Of a DNA stretch of 64,000 nt, positions 33,496 to 41,959 are shown in pieces (the stretch's first letter is position 1; the number at the start of each line of letters is the position of its first letter). The notes under the pieces are model-generated. The model saw only the letters and a program-made list of their open reading frames with translations. It was not told the origin of the DNA and made no database searches. Location: NCBI RefSeq assembly GCF_000522985.1, contig NZ_CP007128.1, forward strand, positions 910,220-974,219, given 5' to 3'. The stretch comes from Gemmatirosa kalamazoonensis. GTDB lineage: Bacteria; Gemmatimonadota; Gemmatimonadetes; Gemmatimonadales; Gemmatimonadaceae. The translations under genes and the position numbers were made by a program.

Positions 33496-34671
33496 ATGTC
33501 CCACCTCGCCATCGGCCGACCACGTCCGCTGTTGACCAGGTTCTTGCCGTTGGGGGCGGCACTGTGGCTCGGCGCGTCGGTGGTCGGGGCGCAGCCGAGC
33601 CGGTACGCGCAGACGAATCTGACGTCGAACATCCCCGGCCTGGCCCCGAACACCGACCCGGATCTACGGAACCCGTGGGGGATCTCGTTCGGTCCCGCGA
33701 CGCCGTTCTGGCTCTCCGACAACGGCACGGGGCTGACGACGCTGTACAACGGGTTCGGCGTGAAACAGGGGCTCGTGGTGACGATTCCACCGGCGGCCGG
33801 CGCGCCGGCGGGGACGCTCTCGACGCCGACCGGGCAGGTGTTCAACGGCTTCGCGACGAGCAACCCGACGTCGCTCCTCGTGAACGGCAACCCGGCGCGG
33901 TTCATCTTCGCCACCGAGGACGGCACCATCAACGGGTGGAACGGCGGCACGACCGCCATCCGGATGGTCGACCTGTCGAGCGCCGGCGCGTCGTACACCG
34001 GGCTGGCGATCGGCGCGACGGGTGGGAACCCGTTCCTGTACGCCGCGAACTTCGCCAGCGGCAAGATCGACCCGTTCGACGGCAACTGGAACCCGGCGAG
34101 CCTCGGCGGGTCGTTCAACGACCCGAACCTGCCGGCCGGCTACTCGCCGTTCAACGTGCAGAACATCGGCGGGCAGCTGTACGTCGCCTATGCGCTGCTC
34201 GACCAGAACACGGGCGACGAGATCCAGGGGGCCGGGCTCGGGATCGTCGACGTGTTCGACACGAACGGCAATCTGCTGCGTCGGCTGATCAACCCGGGCG
34301 GCGCGCTGAACGCGCCGTGGGGGTTCGCCCTCGCGCCGGCGAGCTTCGGCGCGTTCGGCGGCTCCCTGCTCGTCGGCAACCTCGGCGACGGGACGATCAA
34401 CGCGTTCGATCCGACGACCGGCGCGATGCGCGGCACGCTGCTGAACCTCGGCGGCACGCCGCTCGTGAACGACGGGCTGTGGGGGATCGCGTTCGGCAAC
34501 GCCGGCGTGGGGTTCAACCCGAACGCGCTGTACATCGCGGCCGGGATCAACGACGAGGAGGACGGGCTGTTCGCGCGCATCACCGCGACGCCGGAGCCCT
34601 CGAGCGTGGCCCTCGTGGCGACGGGCCTCGGCGCGCTGCTCGCGGCGGCGCGTCGGCGGCGGCGTGCGTAG
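33496..34671 (+). CDS. TIGR03118-type beta-propeller protein with PEP-CTERM anchor
   Basis: ATG 33496 follows AGGGGGAGA. The 391-residue protein has a signal peptide (LGAALWLGASVVGAQ). NHL/propeller-like repeats follow (NPWGISFGPATPFWLSDNGTG, GGNPFLYAANFASGKIDPFD, PWGFALAPASFGAFGG, LWGIAFGNAGVGFNPNALY). The C-terminus is a typical PEP-CTERM sorting signal: TPEPSS, a hydrophobic span VALVATGLGALLAAA and an arginine cluster. Such proteins are processed by an exosortase and exported in exopolysaccharide producers, which fits the locus at 41-64 kb. No exosortase lies in the window. Confidence 0.92.
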   Translation: MSHLAIGRPRPLLTRFLPLGAALWLGASVVGAQPSRYAQTNLTSNIPGLAPNTDPDLRNPWGISFGPATPFWLSDNGTGLTTLYNGFGVKQGLVVTIPPAAGAPAGTLSTPTGQVFNGFATSNPTSLLVNGNPARFIFATEDGTINGWNGGTTAIRMVDLSSAGASYTGLAIGATGGNPFLYAANFASGKIDPFDGNWNPASLGGSFNDPNLPAGYSPFNVQNIGGQLYVAYALLDQNTGDEIQGAGLGIVDVFDTNGNLLRRLINPGGALNAPWGFALAPASFGAFGGSLLVGNLGDGTINAFDPTTGAMRGTLLNLGGTPLVNDGLWGIAFGNAGVGFNPNALYIAAGINDEEDGLFARITATPEPSSVALVATGLGALLAAARRRRRA

Positions 34672-34696
34672 CGGCGCTGTGCGGCTCGGTGATTGA

Positions 34697-34859
34697 ACCG
34701 CAGAGGACGCAGAGGGCCGCAGAGAACTTCAACTGCTTCTAACCGCGGAGGACACGGGGGCCACAGAGGAGAACCCTTTTGTTGGTTTCCTCCGTGTCCT
34801 CTGTGCCCTCTGTGGTTCAAGCTCCTGGTGTTCTCTGCGGCCCTCTGCGTCCTCTGCGG
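34697..34859. repeat. Palindromic element family B, nested double copy
   Basis: An outer hairpin (ACCGCAGAGGACGCAGAGG at 34697 onwards and its complement ending near 34859) encloses a second, slightly different hairpin of the same type at 34741-34818 (AACCGCGGAGGACAC and GTGTCCTCTGTG). One element thus appears to have inserted into the loop of another. A single copy lies inside the flippase gene at 57190-57269. Confidence 0.85.
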
Positions 34860-34887
34860 CTCACGACCTGAAGTGGAGTTCGACGCC

Positions 34888-35313
34888 ATGAAGCTCTTCC
34901 GCACCACGCTCGCGCAGGCCGATCTCGGGCTGTTCATCCTCCGTCTCGCCGCGGGCGGGACGTTCGCCGCGCACGGCGGGCAGAAGCTGTTCGGGTTCGG
35001 CATCGCCGGCGTCACGGGCGCGTTCACGCAGATGGGCGCGCCGATGCCGGGCGTGACGGCGCCGATCATCGCCGTGCTGGAGTTCGCCGGCGGGCTCGCG
35101 CTCGTCGCGGGGCTGCTCACGCGCCTCGCCGCGCTCGGCCTCATCATCGACATGGCGGGCGCGATCGCGATCGTGCACTACAAGAACGGCTACTTCCTGC
35201 CGACAGGCGTGGAGTTCGTGCTGCTGCTGCTCTCGTGCGCGCTCACGCTGCTCGTCGCCGGCCCGGGCGCCTACTCGCTCGATGCGCTCCTCGGGCGGCG
35301 CGCGCGGCGCTGA
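34888..35313 (+). CDS. DoxX-family membrane protein (paralogue 3)
   Basis: The 141-residue protein has four hydrophobic segments and DoxX motifs ([66 protein letters not shown]). It is more distant from the other two paralogues (YKNGYF in place of LPxGFF). The ATG is preceded by GGAG within AGTGGAGTT. The nested palindrome upstream lies in its leader region. Confidence 0.9.
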   Translation: MKLFRTTLAQADLGLFILRLAAGGTFAAHGGQKLFGFGIAGVTGAFTQMGAPMPGVTAPIIAVLEFAGGLALVAGLLTRLAALGLIIDMAGAIAIVHYKNGYFLPTGVEFVLLLLSCALTLLVAGPGAYSLDALLGRRARR

Positions 35314-35325
35314 CGAGAGCCCGGG

Positions 35326-35856
35326 TCAGATATGACGTTCGCTCACGCCGATGAGCAGCAGCCGCGCCTCCAGCTCACGCTCTGCGCGACGCATGACCAC
35401 CTGCAGGCCGCCCCAGTGCACGCGGAGTCGGGCGAGCGCGTAGAGCGGCGGTAGCTCCGCCCCGCCGCGGAGGCGAGCCTCGGACGGCTCGATCATGTCG
35501 GCCCGGGCGAGGTTGGTGAGGCGCAGGTCGCGGAGGCGCAGCGCGCCGGGGCGGAAGCCGAGCTGCATCCAGACGTCGGGCGCGAAGACGCGCAGGCTGC
35601 CCGGAGCCTCGTTGCCGCTCCGTGCGGTGCGCCCGGCCACGAACGCGGCCGACACGGTCGTCGGATCGAGCGTCGGCCCGGACGCGCGCCGGCCGCGGGT
35701 CGGGTCGCAGCGCGCCACGCCCCACACGGCGTCTCGGCCACAGGCGGCCGGAGCGCCTCCGAGGACGAGATCGCCCCACTCGGCGACGGCAGGGCGCAGG
35801 GGGGCGGCGAGCAGCAGGAATGCTGCGATCAGCGGCGGCAGCGGTTGCCGACGCAT
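35326..35856 (-). CDS. Secreted protein of unknown function
   Basis: The 176-residue product has a signal peptide (MRRQPLPPLIAAFLLLAAPLRPAVA). A domain with two cysteines follows (AACGRDAVWGVARCDPTRG), then a beta-rich stretch (SLRVFAPDVWMQLGFRPGALRLRDLRL), and it ends LLLIGVSERHI. No family is recognised. It converges with DoxX paralogue 3. Confidence 0.65.
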   Translation of the reverse strand: MRRQPLPPLIAAFLLLAAPLRPAVAEWGDLVLGGAPAACGRDAVWGVARCDPTRGRRASGPTLDPTTVSAAFVAGRTARSGNEAPGSLRVFAPDVWMQLGFRPGALRLRDLRLTNLARADMIEPSEARLRGGAELPPLYALARLRVHWGGLQVVMRRAERELEARLLLIGVSERHI

Positions 35857-35998
35857 CGGGGTCTCCGGCGTGTCTGGGGGGGCATCGAATGGTCGGGGCC
35901 GCTATTATGGGGACATGCGGCGCCGTGCGGAAGAGTCCGCTTTTGCGGACGGCCCGGCCGGGGCGAGCGGGCCGTCAGGTCGTCAAGTCGTCAGGCTC

Positions 35999-36688
35999 TC
36001 AGGTCGCCTCGACCGGGGTGTGCTCGACCCGGTCGGTCGCCGCGTCGGGCTTCTCGCCGAGGAACTCGACCCACTGCTTCTGCAGCGCGCGGTAGTGCTT
36101 CGCGGCCTCGACGAGGTCGAGGAAGCACTCGATGGTGCTCTCGAAGCGCTGCTGCAGCGTGGCGTTCGCGATGCGGCCGCTCACGTCGAACGCCTGATGC
36201 GCCTGGGCGAGCGAGAACATGTCGGGGTACACGCGCGCACCGAGGTGCTCGAGCGGCACGCGCAGCGACCAGAGGCCGCGGTTGCCGCCGACCATCGACG
36301 GCGACGCGGAGAGGAGCAGGCCCTGCCGGCCATTGAACGGCTGCGGGCGGACGCGCGACACCCAGTCGATCACGTTCTTCAGCACCCCGGGCAGCGACGC
36401 GTTGTACTCGGGGCTCGCGATGATGAACGCGTCGGCGGTGACGAGGCGCTCGTGCAGCCGCTGCGCGCCGGCCGGGATGGCGCCGGTCGACTCGACGTCG
36501 CCGTCGTACGACGGACAGTCGAAGTCGATCATCGCGGCACGGTCGACGACGCCGCCCTTCTCCGCCACGACGGTCGCGGCGAGCGTGGCGAGTCGGTCGT
36601 TCAGCGAGTCGCGGCGGAGCGACGCGGCGAACACGAGCACGCGCACCGTGCGGCGGCCCGTCGTCTGATCGGAGGCGGTGTCGGTCAT
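35999..36688 (-). CDS. NADPH-dependent FMN reductase / quinone reductase family
   Basis: The 229-residue flavodoxin-fold protein contains VLVFAASLRRDSLNDRLA (FMN phosphate loop), AFIIASPEYNASLPGVLKNVIDW (the SPEYN signature of this family) and GGNRGLWSLRVPLEHLGA. It reduces flavin, quinones, azo dyes or metal ions with NADPH; the acceptor cannot be told. The C-terminal extension after residue 185 is longer than in the smallest members. A partial iterated repeat (GTCAGGTCGTCAAGTCGTCAG) adjoins its 3' end. Confidence 0.9.
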   Translation of the reverse strand: MTDTASDQTTGRRTVRVLVFAASLRRDSLNDRLATLAATVVAEKGGVVDRAAMIDFDCPSYDGDVESTGAIPAGAQRLHERLVTADAFIIASPEYNASLPGVLKNVIDWVSRVRPQPFNGRQGLLLSASPSMVGGNRGLWSLRVPLEHLGARVYPDMFSLAQAHQAFDVSGRIANATLQQRFESTIECFLDLVEAAKHYRALQKQWVEFLGEKPDAATDRVEHTPVEAT

Positions 36689-36730
36689 GCCGCACGTTCG
36701 GGCAAGGGGCGCGCCGGTGCGCCTTCACAG

Positions 36731-36868
36731 CTCCACGTACGTGTTTCGTGTAGGACTGAAGAAGGACTGAAGAGAGACTGAAGAAGGACCAAACACAAAG
36801 AGTGTTGGTGGTCCTTCTTCAGTCCTCCTTCAGTCCTTCTTCAGTCCCACCAACACACGTACGTGGAG
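36731..36868. repeat. Palindromic element family D, copy 2
   Basis: It has the same terminal CTCCACGTACG/CGTACGTGGAG and the same GGACTGAAGAA-type iterated arms as the element at 15385-15510. The centre differs (AAACACAAAGAGTGTTGG). It lies between the FMN reductase start and the 3' end of the following secreted-protein gene. Confidence 0.85.
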
Positions 36869-36887
36869 CCATGTACGGAAGCCGCCG

Positions 36888-37910
36888 CTAACGAGCCGCG
36901 ACGGTGGGCGGCGCGACGCCCTGCCCGCTCGCGACGACGCGCCAGTCGGGCATCACGACGCGCAGCGCCGCGTTAGGCATGGTGCGCGAGTAGCCGGCCG
37001 TGAGCTGCTCGGCGTAGTGCGCGAGATAGAGGTCGAACGGATCGGCGGTGTTCGCGTCGTCGATGAGCAGGTCGGTGTCGCGCATCTCGAGCCGGCCGAA
37101 GCGCAGCCGCCCGCCGCGGAAGTAGACGAAGTTCGTCGCCCCGCTGTCGGGACGCACCGTGGTGCCGAAGATGCCGTCCGCGTCGGTGCGCGCGAAGGCG
37201 ATGTGCATCGCGGTGGAGTCCAGCGTGACGGCCTCCACGCGGCCACGCACGGTGGGCGGCGGCATGATGGCGAGCGGATCGAGCAGCATGTCGTCGCCCT
37301 CGACGGCGATGCCGTGCGCGCCCCGCACGTCGAGCAGGTTCTTCAGGTGCAGGCCGAGCGCGTGCATCAGCTTCTCGCCGTCGATGCCGAGCAGGCGGAG
37401 CGACGTGGGGTGCACGCGGACGCGCTGGTCGTCGGTGAGCGCGACCGTCGCCTTCATCCGGAACGGCAGGTCGACGCCCTTGTGCAGGATGCCCGACTGC
37501 AGGAGCTGGCCGTCGGCGACGCGCACGCGAAGGTTGCGCACGGGCGCGCCGTGGTAGGCGAACACCACCTCGTTCATGAGCGCGCTCAGCGCGTCGCCGT
37601 CGAGGCGGATGTTGCCGGAGCTGACCTGGACGACGAACGAGCGTGGATCGTCGAGGACGACGGTGGCGCCGGGCGTCGTGGGGACGGCCTCGCCGCGCAG
37701 ATCCTCGATCTGCATCACCGCGCTGGCGTCGACGTGGAGGCGCACGTTGCGCATCTCCATCCACAGCTGCTGCGGCGCATCGCGATCGGGGGGCGCGGCG
37801 GCGGGCGCGCTCACCGCACCGGCGGGTGGCGTCGCGGCGACGGCGACGACGAGGGCGATCAGCGCGACGCGCGACGCCGGGGACTTCGTGAACGACGACG
37901 GTGACGACAT
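36888..37910 (-). CDS. Secreted protein of unknown function
   Basis: The 340-residue protein has a signal peptide (RVALIALVVAVAATPPAGAVSA). A long beta-rich body follows in which short strands alternate with charged turns (NVRLHVDASAVMQIEDLRGEA, SFVVQVSSGNIRLDGDALSALM, VRNLRVRVADGQLLQSGILH). This resembles LmeA/DUF2993-type lipid-binding periplasmic proteins in its GNIRLDG and LxVRVADGxL pattern, but similarity by eye is weak. It may be an envelope lipid-binding protein. Confidence 0.72.
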   Translation of the reverse strand: MSSPSSFTKSPASRVALIALVVAVAATPPAGAVSAPAAAPPDRDAPQQLWMEMRNVRLHVDASAVMQIEDLRGEAVPTTPGATVVLDDPRSFVVQVSSGNIRLDGDALSALMNEVVFAYHGAPVRNLRVRVADGQLLQSGILHKGVDLPFRMKATVALTDDQRVRVHPTSLRLLGIDGEKLMHALGLHLKNLLDVRGAHGIAVEGDDMLLDPLAIMPPPTVRGRVEAVTLDSTAMHIAFARTDADGIFGTTVRPDSGATNFVYFRGGRLRFGRLEMRDTDLLIDDANTADPFDLYLAHYAEQLTAGYSRTMPNAALRVVMPDWRVVASGQGVAPPTVAAR

Positions 37911-38003
37911 GTGACGACGCTTCTCCCGCGAGACGCCTGGTAGTCGGCGTCAGGCGCGAGAATCCTTCCCAATTCTCGTGCCGACGAACGGCCTGAACGG
38001 CGG

Positions 38004-38039
38004 CGGGCCGGAGATCCCGTGACGAGATGCTCCGGCCCG
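38004..38039 (-). terminator. Terminator-like hairpin after the DUF4142 gene
   Basis: CGGGCCGGAG (38004-38013) pairs perfectly with CTCCGGCCCG (38030-38039) across a 16-nt loop. It lies 27 bp downstream of the DUF4142 stop. There is no T-run, so a Rho-independent role is uncertain. Confidence 0.35.
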
Positions 38040-38065
38040 TCGAGCCGTGCAGCGCGCGTCGTGTG

Positions 38066-38593
38066 CTAGTTGGCCTTCGCGAGGAGGTTCTTCGCCGCGT
38101 CGCGGTGCGCCGCGAACGCCGGGGCGACCTTCTGCTCGAGGTCCTTCAGCTCGGCGTTCTTCGTGGACGGCAGCAGCGTCGTGGAGACGGCGTCGATGAC
38201 GGCCTGGTGGTACGCGACCTCGTGGTCGAGGAACGCCTTGTCGAACGCCTTGCCGTGCAGGCCGCGCAGCGTCTTCATCGCGTCGACGTGCGCCTTGGCG
38301 AGCGCGAAGTCCTTCGGCGGCGTGGGCGTGACGTGGAGCTTCGTGGCGAGATCGCGGCCGAGCTGGCGGACCTGCTTGTGATCGCGCGCGAGCATGGCGC
38401 CGAAGTCGCGCACTTCCTTGGACGAGCCGCGCTCGGCGGCGAGCTGGCCGGTCTGGATGTCCCAGGTGTTCGCGGCGTCGAAGATGGCGCAGATGGTGGG
38501 ATCGTCGACCTGCGCGAGGGCGGGGCGCGCGGCGACCGCGGTGCCGGCGACGAGGGCGAGGGCGGCGACGAGGGAGATGGTGCGAGTACGCAT
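38066..38593 (-). CDS. Exported DUF4142 protein
   Basis: The 175-residue product has a signal peptide (MRTRTISLVAALALVAGTAVAARPALA). A helical DUF4142 domain follows (AANTWDIQTGQLAAERGSSKEV, FGAMLARDHKQVRQLGRDLA, LDHEVAYHQAVIDAVS). The conserved RDH and HEVAYH histidines suggest a ferritin-like four-helix bundle. Function is unknown. It diverges from the SufR-like regulator gene. Confidence 0.88.
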   Translation of the reverse strand: MRTRTISLVAALALVAGTAVAARPALAQVDDPTICAIFDAANTWDIQTGQLAAERGSSKEVRDFGAMLARDHKQVRQLGRDLATKLHVTPTPPKDFALAKAHVDAMKTLRGLHGKAFDKAFLDHEVAYHQAVIDAVSTTLLPSTKNAELKDLEQKVAPAFAAHRDAAKNLLAKAN

Positions 38594-38678
38594 GGTCGGT
38601 CTCTCGGTATCGGTGATGTCGTAGCGTGAACGTGCTGCAGCTACGACTGGCCGTGACGATCGGATCCATGCGCCTATT

Positions 38679-38722
38679 TGTCAAGAATATTTTTGACATA
38701 TTCTGGCGCCCGGTGCTAGCTT
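38679..38722 (+). promoter_or_regulatory. Promoter with overlapping operator for the SufR-like regulator gene
   Basis: TTGACA (38693-38698) and TAGCTT (38717-38722) are 18 bp apart. A 20-bp inverted repeat, TGTCAAGAATATTTTTGACA (38679-38698), covers the -35 box. The layout implies a repressor that blocks polymerase, most simply the regulator encoded next (autoregulation). A CGGAGG ribosome-binding site precedes the ATG at 38745. Confidence 0.75.
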
Positions 38723-38744
38723 GTCTGAGGACACCGGAGGACCG

Positions 38745-39386
38745 ATGCGACGGACGGACGAGCGAGGTGCGGTGAGCACGCGGGCGCGGCTGGTCGCGCT
38801 GCTGCGACGCGGACGGCGGAGCGTCGAGGAGCTGGCGGCGGCGCTCGGCCTCACCGACAACGCGGTGCGCGCGCAGCTGCAGACGCTGCAGCGCGAGGGG
38901 ATCGCGCGCGCGGCGGAGCAGCGGCGCGACGGGAGCGTGGGCAAGCCGGCGACGCTCTACGACATCGAGCCGGCCGCGGAGCCGGCGTTCTCGCGCGCGT
39001 ACGCGCCGGTGCTCACGGCGCTGCTGGCCGAGCTGCGCAAGCGCGGCGACGCGGGCGACGTGGAGGTGCTGCTGCGGCGCGTCGGACGCGACCTCGCGGC
39101 GGAGGCGGCGTCGGGCCCGACCGCGCGACCGGAGGTGCGCGCGCGGCGCGCGCTGGCGGTGCTCTCGGCGCTCGGCGGCGAGGCGGATCTCGAGCGCACG
39201 CCCGACGGCTTCGCGATCCGCGGCCACGGCTGCCCGCTGTCGGCGGCGGTGTGCGTGGAGCCGAACGTGTGCGCGGCGGTCGAGGAGCTCGTGGGCGCGG
39301 TGGCGGGCGCGCCGGTGCGCGAGCACTGCGACCGCACGGGTGAGAGGCCGCGGTGCAGCTTCCACATCGCCGTACCCGCTGCCTAA
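38745..39386 (+). CDS. SufR-like iron-sulfur transcriptional regulator
   Basis: The 213-residue protein has an N-terminal winged helix (STRARLVALLRRGRRSVEELA, LTDNAVRAQLQTLQREGI) and a C-terminal domain. Five cysteines lie near the end: GHGCPLSAAVC (C163, C170), PNVC (C176), EHC (C195) and PRCSF (C204). This is the pattern of SufR-type repressors that hold an Fe-S cluster. The gene lies just before a Rieske/FAD reductase gene, so control of an Fe-S or redox function is likely. The ATG at 38745 is supported by CGGAGG; a TTG at 38721 is less likely. Confidence 0.87.
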   Translation: MRRTDERGAVSTRARLVALLRRGRRSVEELAAALGLTDNAVRAQLQTLQREGIARAAEQRRDGSVGKPATLYDIEPAAEPAFSRAYAPVLTALLAELRKRGDAGDVEVLLRRVGRDLAAEAASGPTARPEVRARRALAVLSALGGEADLERTPDGFAIRGHGCPLSAAVCVEPNVCAAVEELVGAVAGAPVREHCDRTGERPRCSFHIAVPAA

Positions 39387-39405
39387 CGACCAACGACGAA
39401 CGAGC

Positions 39406-40968
39406 ATGAGCGACACGACCGAGCTGAGTGGGCCGGATCTCGCGGCGGGGATCGCGGAGACGGATCTCGCCGACGGGGCGATGATAGGCGGGCACTCGGC
39501 GGGGAAGCCGGTGGTGCTCGTGCGGCGCGGCGAGGAGTTTTTCGCGATCGGCGGACAGTGCACGCACTACGGCGGACCGCTGGCCGAGGGGATCCTGCAG
39601 GGCGACACGGTGCGGTGCCCGTGGCACCACGCGTGCTTCGACGTGCGCACCGGCGAGGCGACGTGCGCGCCGGCGCTCAACCCGGTGGCGCGGTGGGAGG
39701 TGGAGCGGCGCGACGGGCGCGTGGTGGTACGGCGCGAGCTCCCGACGGCGGACGGCGCGACGCCGTTAGGCACCACACCGGCGCCCGATGCCGCGGTGCG
39801 CGCGATCGTCATCGTCGGCGCGGGAGCGGCGGGCGAGGCGGCCGTGGAGATGCTGCGCCGCCGAGGCTACGACGGCACGCTCACGCTCGTCGGCGCCGAC
39901 GAGTCGGTGCCGTACGACCGGCCGAACCTGTCGAAGGACTACCTCGCCGGCAACGCGCCCGAGGAGTGGATCCCGCTGCGCGGCGAGGAGTTCTACGCCG
40001 AGCACCGGATCGAGCTGCTGCGCGGGAGACGCGCGACCGGGATGGACGTCGCCGGGCGCCGCGTGCTGCTCGACGACGGCCGCGCGCTGCCGTACGACCG
40101 GCTGCTGCTCGCGACCGGCGCGGACCCGGTGCGGCTGACGATCCCGGGCGCCGACCTCGCGCACGTGCACTACCTGCGCACGCTCGCCGACAGCCGCGCG
40201 ATCATCGCCGCCGCGGAGCGGTCGCATCGCGCGGTGGTGATGGGCGCGAGCTTCATCGGCCTCGAGGTGGCGGCCTCGCTGCGGACGCGCGGGCTGGAGG
40301 TGCACGTCGTGGCGCCCGACGAGCGGCCGCTCGCCCGCGTGCTGGGCACCGAGGTGGGCGACTGGATCCGCGCGCTGCACGAGTCGCACGGCGTGACGTT
40401 CCATCTCGGCCGCACGGCGACGCGCGTCGACGCCGACCGCGTGACGCTCGACGACGGCGCGACGATCGACGCGGACCTCGTGGCGATCGGCGTCGGCGTG
40501 CGGCCGGCGCTCGCGCTCGCGGAGAGCGCCGGGCTCCGGCTCGACCGCGGCGTGATGGTGGACGCGTACCTCGAGACGAGCGTGCCGGGCATCTACGCGG
40601 CGGGCGACATCGCGCGCTACCCGGACGCGCGCACGGGCGAGGCGATCCGCGTCGAGCACTGGGTGGTGGCGGAGCGGCTCGGCCAGACCGCGGCGCGCAA
40701 CATGTTGGGCGCGCGCGAGCGGTTCGCGGACGTGCCCTTCTTCTGGAGCGCGCACTACGACAAGGTGGTCAACTACGTCGGACACGCCGAACGGTGGGAC
40801 GCGGTGGAGGTGCACGGCGACCTCGCGGCGGGCGACGCGGCGGTGGCGTACCGGCTCGGCGGGCGCGTGCTCGCGGTGGCGACGGTGGGTCGCGACCGCG
40901 CCGCGCTCGAGGCGGACGCGGCGATGGCGCGCGGCGACGACGCGGCGCTGGAGGCGGCGATCCGTTAG
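39406..40968 (+). CDS. Rieske 2Fe-2S / FAD-dependent NAD(P)H oxidoreductase (AIF-like ferredoxin reductase)
   Basis: The 520-residue protein fuses an N-terminal Rieske domain to a ferredoxin-reductase module. The Rieske cluster motifs are CTH at 52-54 and CPWH at 71-74. The reductase module shows VGAGAAGEAAVEMLRRRGY (FAD loop), YDRPNLSKDYL, MGASFIGLEVAASL (NADH loop), TSVPGIYAAGDIA and a C-terminal reductase domain (FFWSAHYDKVVNYVGHAE). Such AIFM3-like enzymes pass electrons from NAD(P)H to an Fe-S partner. It is co-directional with the SufR-like gene, with a 19-nt gap. Its stop overlaps that of the convergent kinase gene inside a CGTTAGGC octamer. Confidence 0.94.
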   Translation: MSDTTELSGPDLAAGIAETDLADGAMIGGHSAGKPVVLVRRGEEFFAIGGQCTHYGGPLAEGILQGDTVRCPWHHACFDVRTGEATCAPALNPVARWEVERRDGRVVVRRELPTADGATPLGTTPAPDAAVRAIVIVGAGAAGEAAVEMLRRRGYDGTLTLVGADESVPYDRPNLSKDYLAGNAPEEWIPLRGEEFYAEHRIELLRGRRATGMDVAGRRVLLDDGRALPYDRLLLATGADPVRLTIPGADLAHVHYLRTLADSRAIIAAAERSHRAVVMGASFIGLEVAASLRTRGLEVHVVAPDERPLARVLGTEVGDWIRALHESHGVTFHLGRTATRVDADRVTLDDGATIDADLVAIGVGVRPALALAESAGLRLDRGVMVDAYLETSVPGIYAAGDIARYPDARTGEAIRVEHWVVAERLGQTAARNMLGARERFADVPFFWSAHYDKVVNYVGHAERWDAVEVHGDLAAGDAAVAYRLGGRVLAVATVGRDRAALEADAAMARGDDAALEAAIR

Positions 40969-41951
40969 GCGCCGAGCATCGCCTTCAACAGCGGCAGCGC
41001 GTCGTGCGGATCGTCGGACAGCGTGAGCCGCCACCCGCCGTCGCCGGCGAGGTCGCGCGCGACGGCCTCGTGACGCGCGGGGAAGCGGTCGAAGCCGGGA
41101 TCGACGCCGTGGCGGAGCGCGTCGACGATCGCGTCGCGCGGCAGCCGCTCGAGCGCGACGCGCGGGCCGCGGGCGAGCAGGCACACGACCGCGTGGCGCG
41201 CCGCGTCGAGCGCGCGCGTGACGCCCAGCTCCACGGCGAGCTTCTCCTTGCCGCCGACGACGGACGTGGTGCCGACGGTCGCGACCTCGGGGAAGTGGCG
41301 CACGGTGTCCGCCGTGAGCCGCGCCTGACCGGGCCATCCCCACACGCGCAGCGCCGGCTCGCGCTGCACCCACACGCGGTCGTCGCCGAGCACGTCGAGC
41401 CCCGAGGCGTGCGCGAGGTAGGCGAGCGTGCTCTTGCCGCTGCCGCTCGGTCCCGCGAGCAGCACCGCGCGGCCGCCGCGCGCGACGCCGGCGGCATGGA
41501 TCGGGTGGCGGTCGCGGTGAGCGAGCAGCGCGAGCGTGATCGCCTCGAGCATGGCGGCGCGGAAGTGCGGGCGGTCGGCGGCGAGCGTGGTGGTGACGTA
41601 GGCGACGCTCTCGCCGCGCTCCGGGTCCGCGACGGCGACGCTCCCCGGCGACTGCACGAGGATGCGCGCGCCGTCGGGGCAGACGTGGCGCACGGGCGCG
41701 CGGCCGGCGACGTGCTCGGTGCCCTCGTGCACGACGACGCGGACGCGCACCTCGGGCGCGCCGCGCGGTGCGTCCACCGACGTGCCCAACGCGCGCCACA
41801 CGCCGAACGCCTCGGTCGCGACGCCGAGCACGTACGCGCTGTTCGTCTCGAAGCGCGTCGTGATGCCGAGCACCGGAAGCATCGTCGTGTGGGCGAGACT
41901 CGGCGCGCGCAGCAGCGGGTCCGCCGTGGGGACGAAGTCGACGAGCGCCAT
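40965..41951 (-). CDS. HPr-kinase-like P-loop kinase
   Basis: The 328-residue protein has a P-loop GPSGSGKST at residues 167-175 within AVLLAGPSGSGKSTLAYLA. The HprK C-terminal features HAAGVARGGRA and LDVLGDDRVWV are present. It lacks the N-terminal HprK regulatory domain and no PTS genes are nearby, so it should not be a classical HPr kinase. Relatives occur in exopolysaccharide/exosortase loci and as tailoring kinases of some lasso peptides. It is the last gene of the leftward run, 8 nt after a glycosyltransferase gene. Confidence 0.87.
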   Translation of the reverse strand: MALVDFVPTADPLLRAPSLAHTTMLPVLGITTRFETNSAYVLGVATEAFGVWRALGTSVDAPRGAPEVRVRVVVHEGTEHVAGRAPVRHVCPDGARILVQSPGSVAVADPERGESVAYVTTTLAADRPHFRAAMLEAITLALLAHRDRHPIHAAGVARGGRAVLLAGPSGSGKSTLAYLAHASGLDVLGDDRVWVQREPALRVWGWPGQARLTADTVRHFPEVATVGTTSVVGGKEKLAVELGVTRALDAARHAVVCLLARGPRVALERLPRDAIVDALRHGVDPGFDRFPARHEAVARDLAGDGGWRLTLSDDPHDALPLLKAMLGA

Positions 41952-41959
41952 GTCGGCGG

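Noticed and set aside
35897..35998. Small gene starting at ATG 35915 after TATTAT
   Set aside because: The reading frame only runs through the reverse strand of the FMN reductase gene and shows no protein character. TATTATGGGGACATG resembles short sequences near 26280 and 52045 and may be a repeat remnant.
35966..36003. Further palindrome family (GTCAGGTCGTCAAGTCGTCAG)
   Set aside because: Only one arm with iterated units is visible and no complementary arm was found, so it is at most a remnant.
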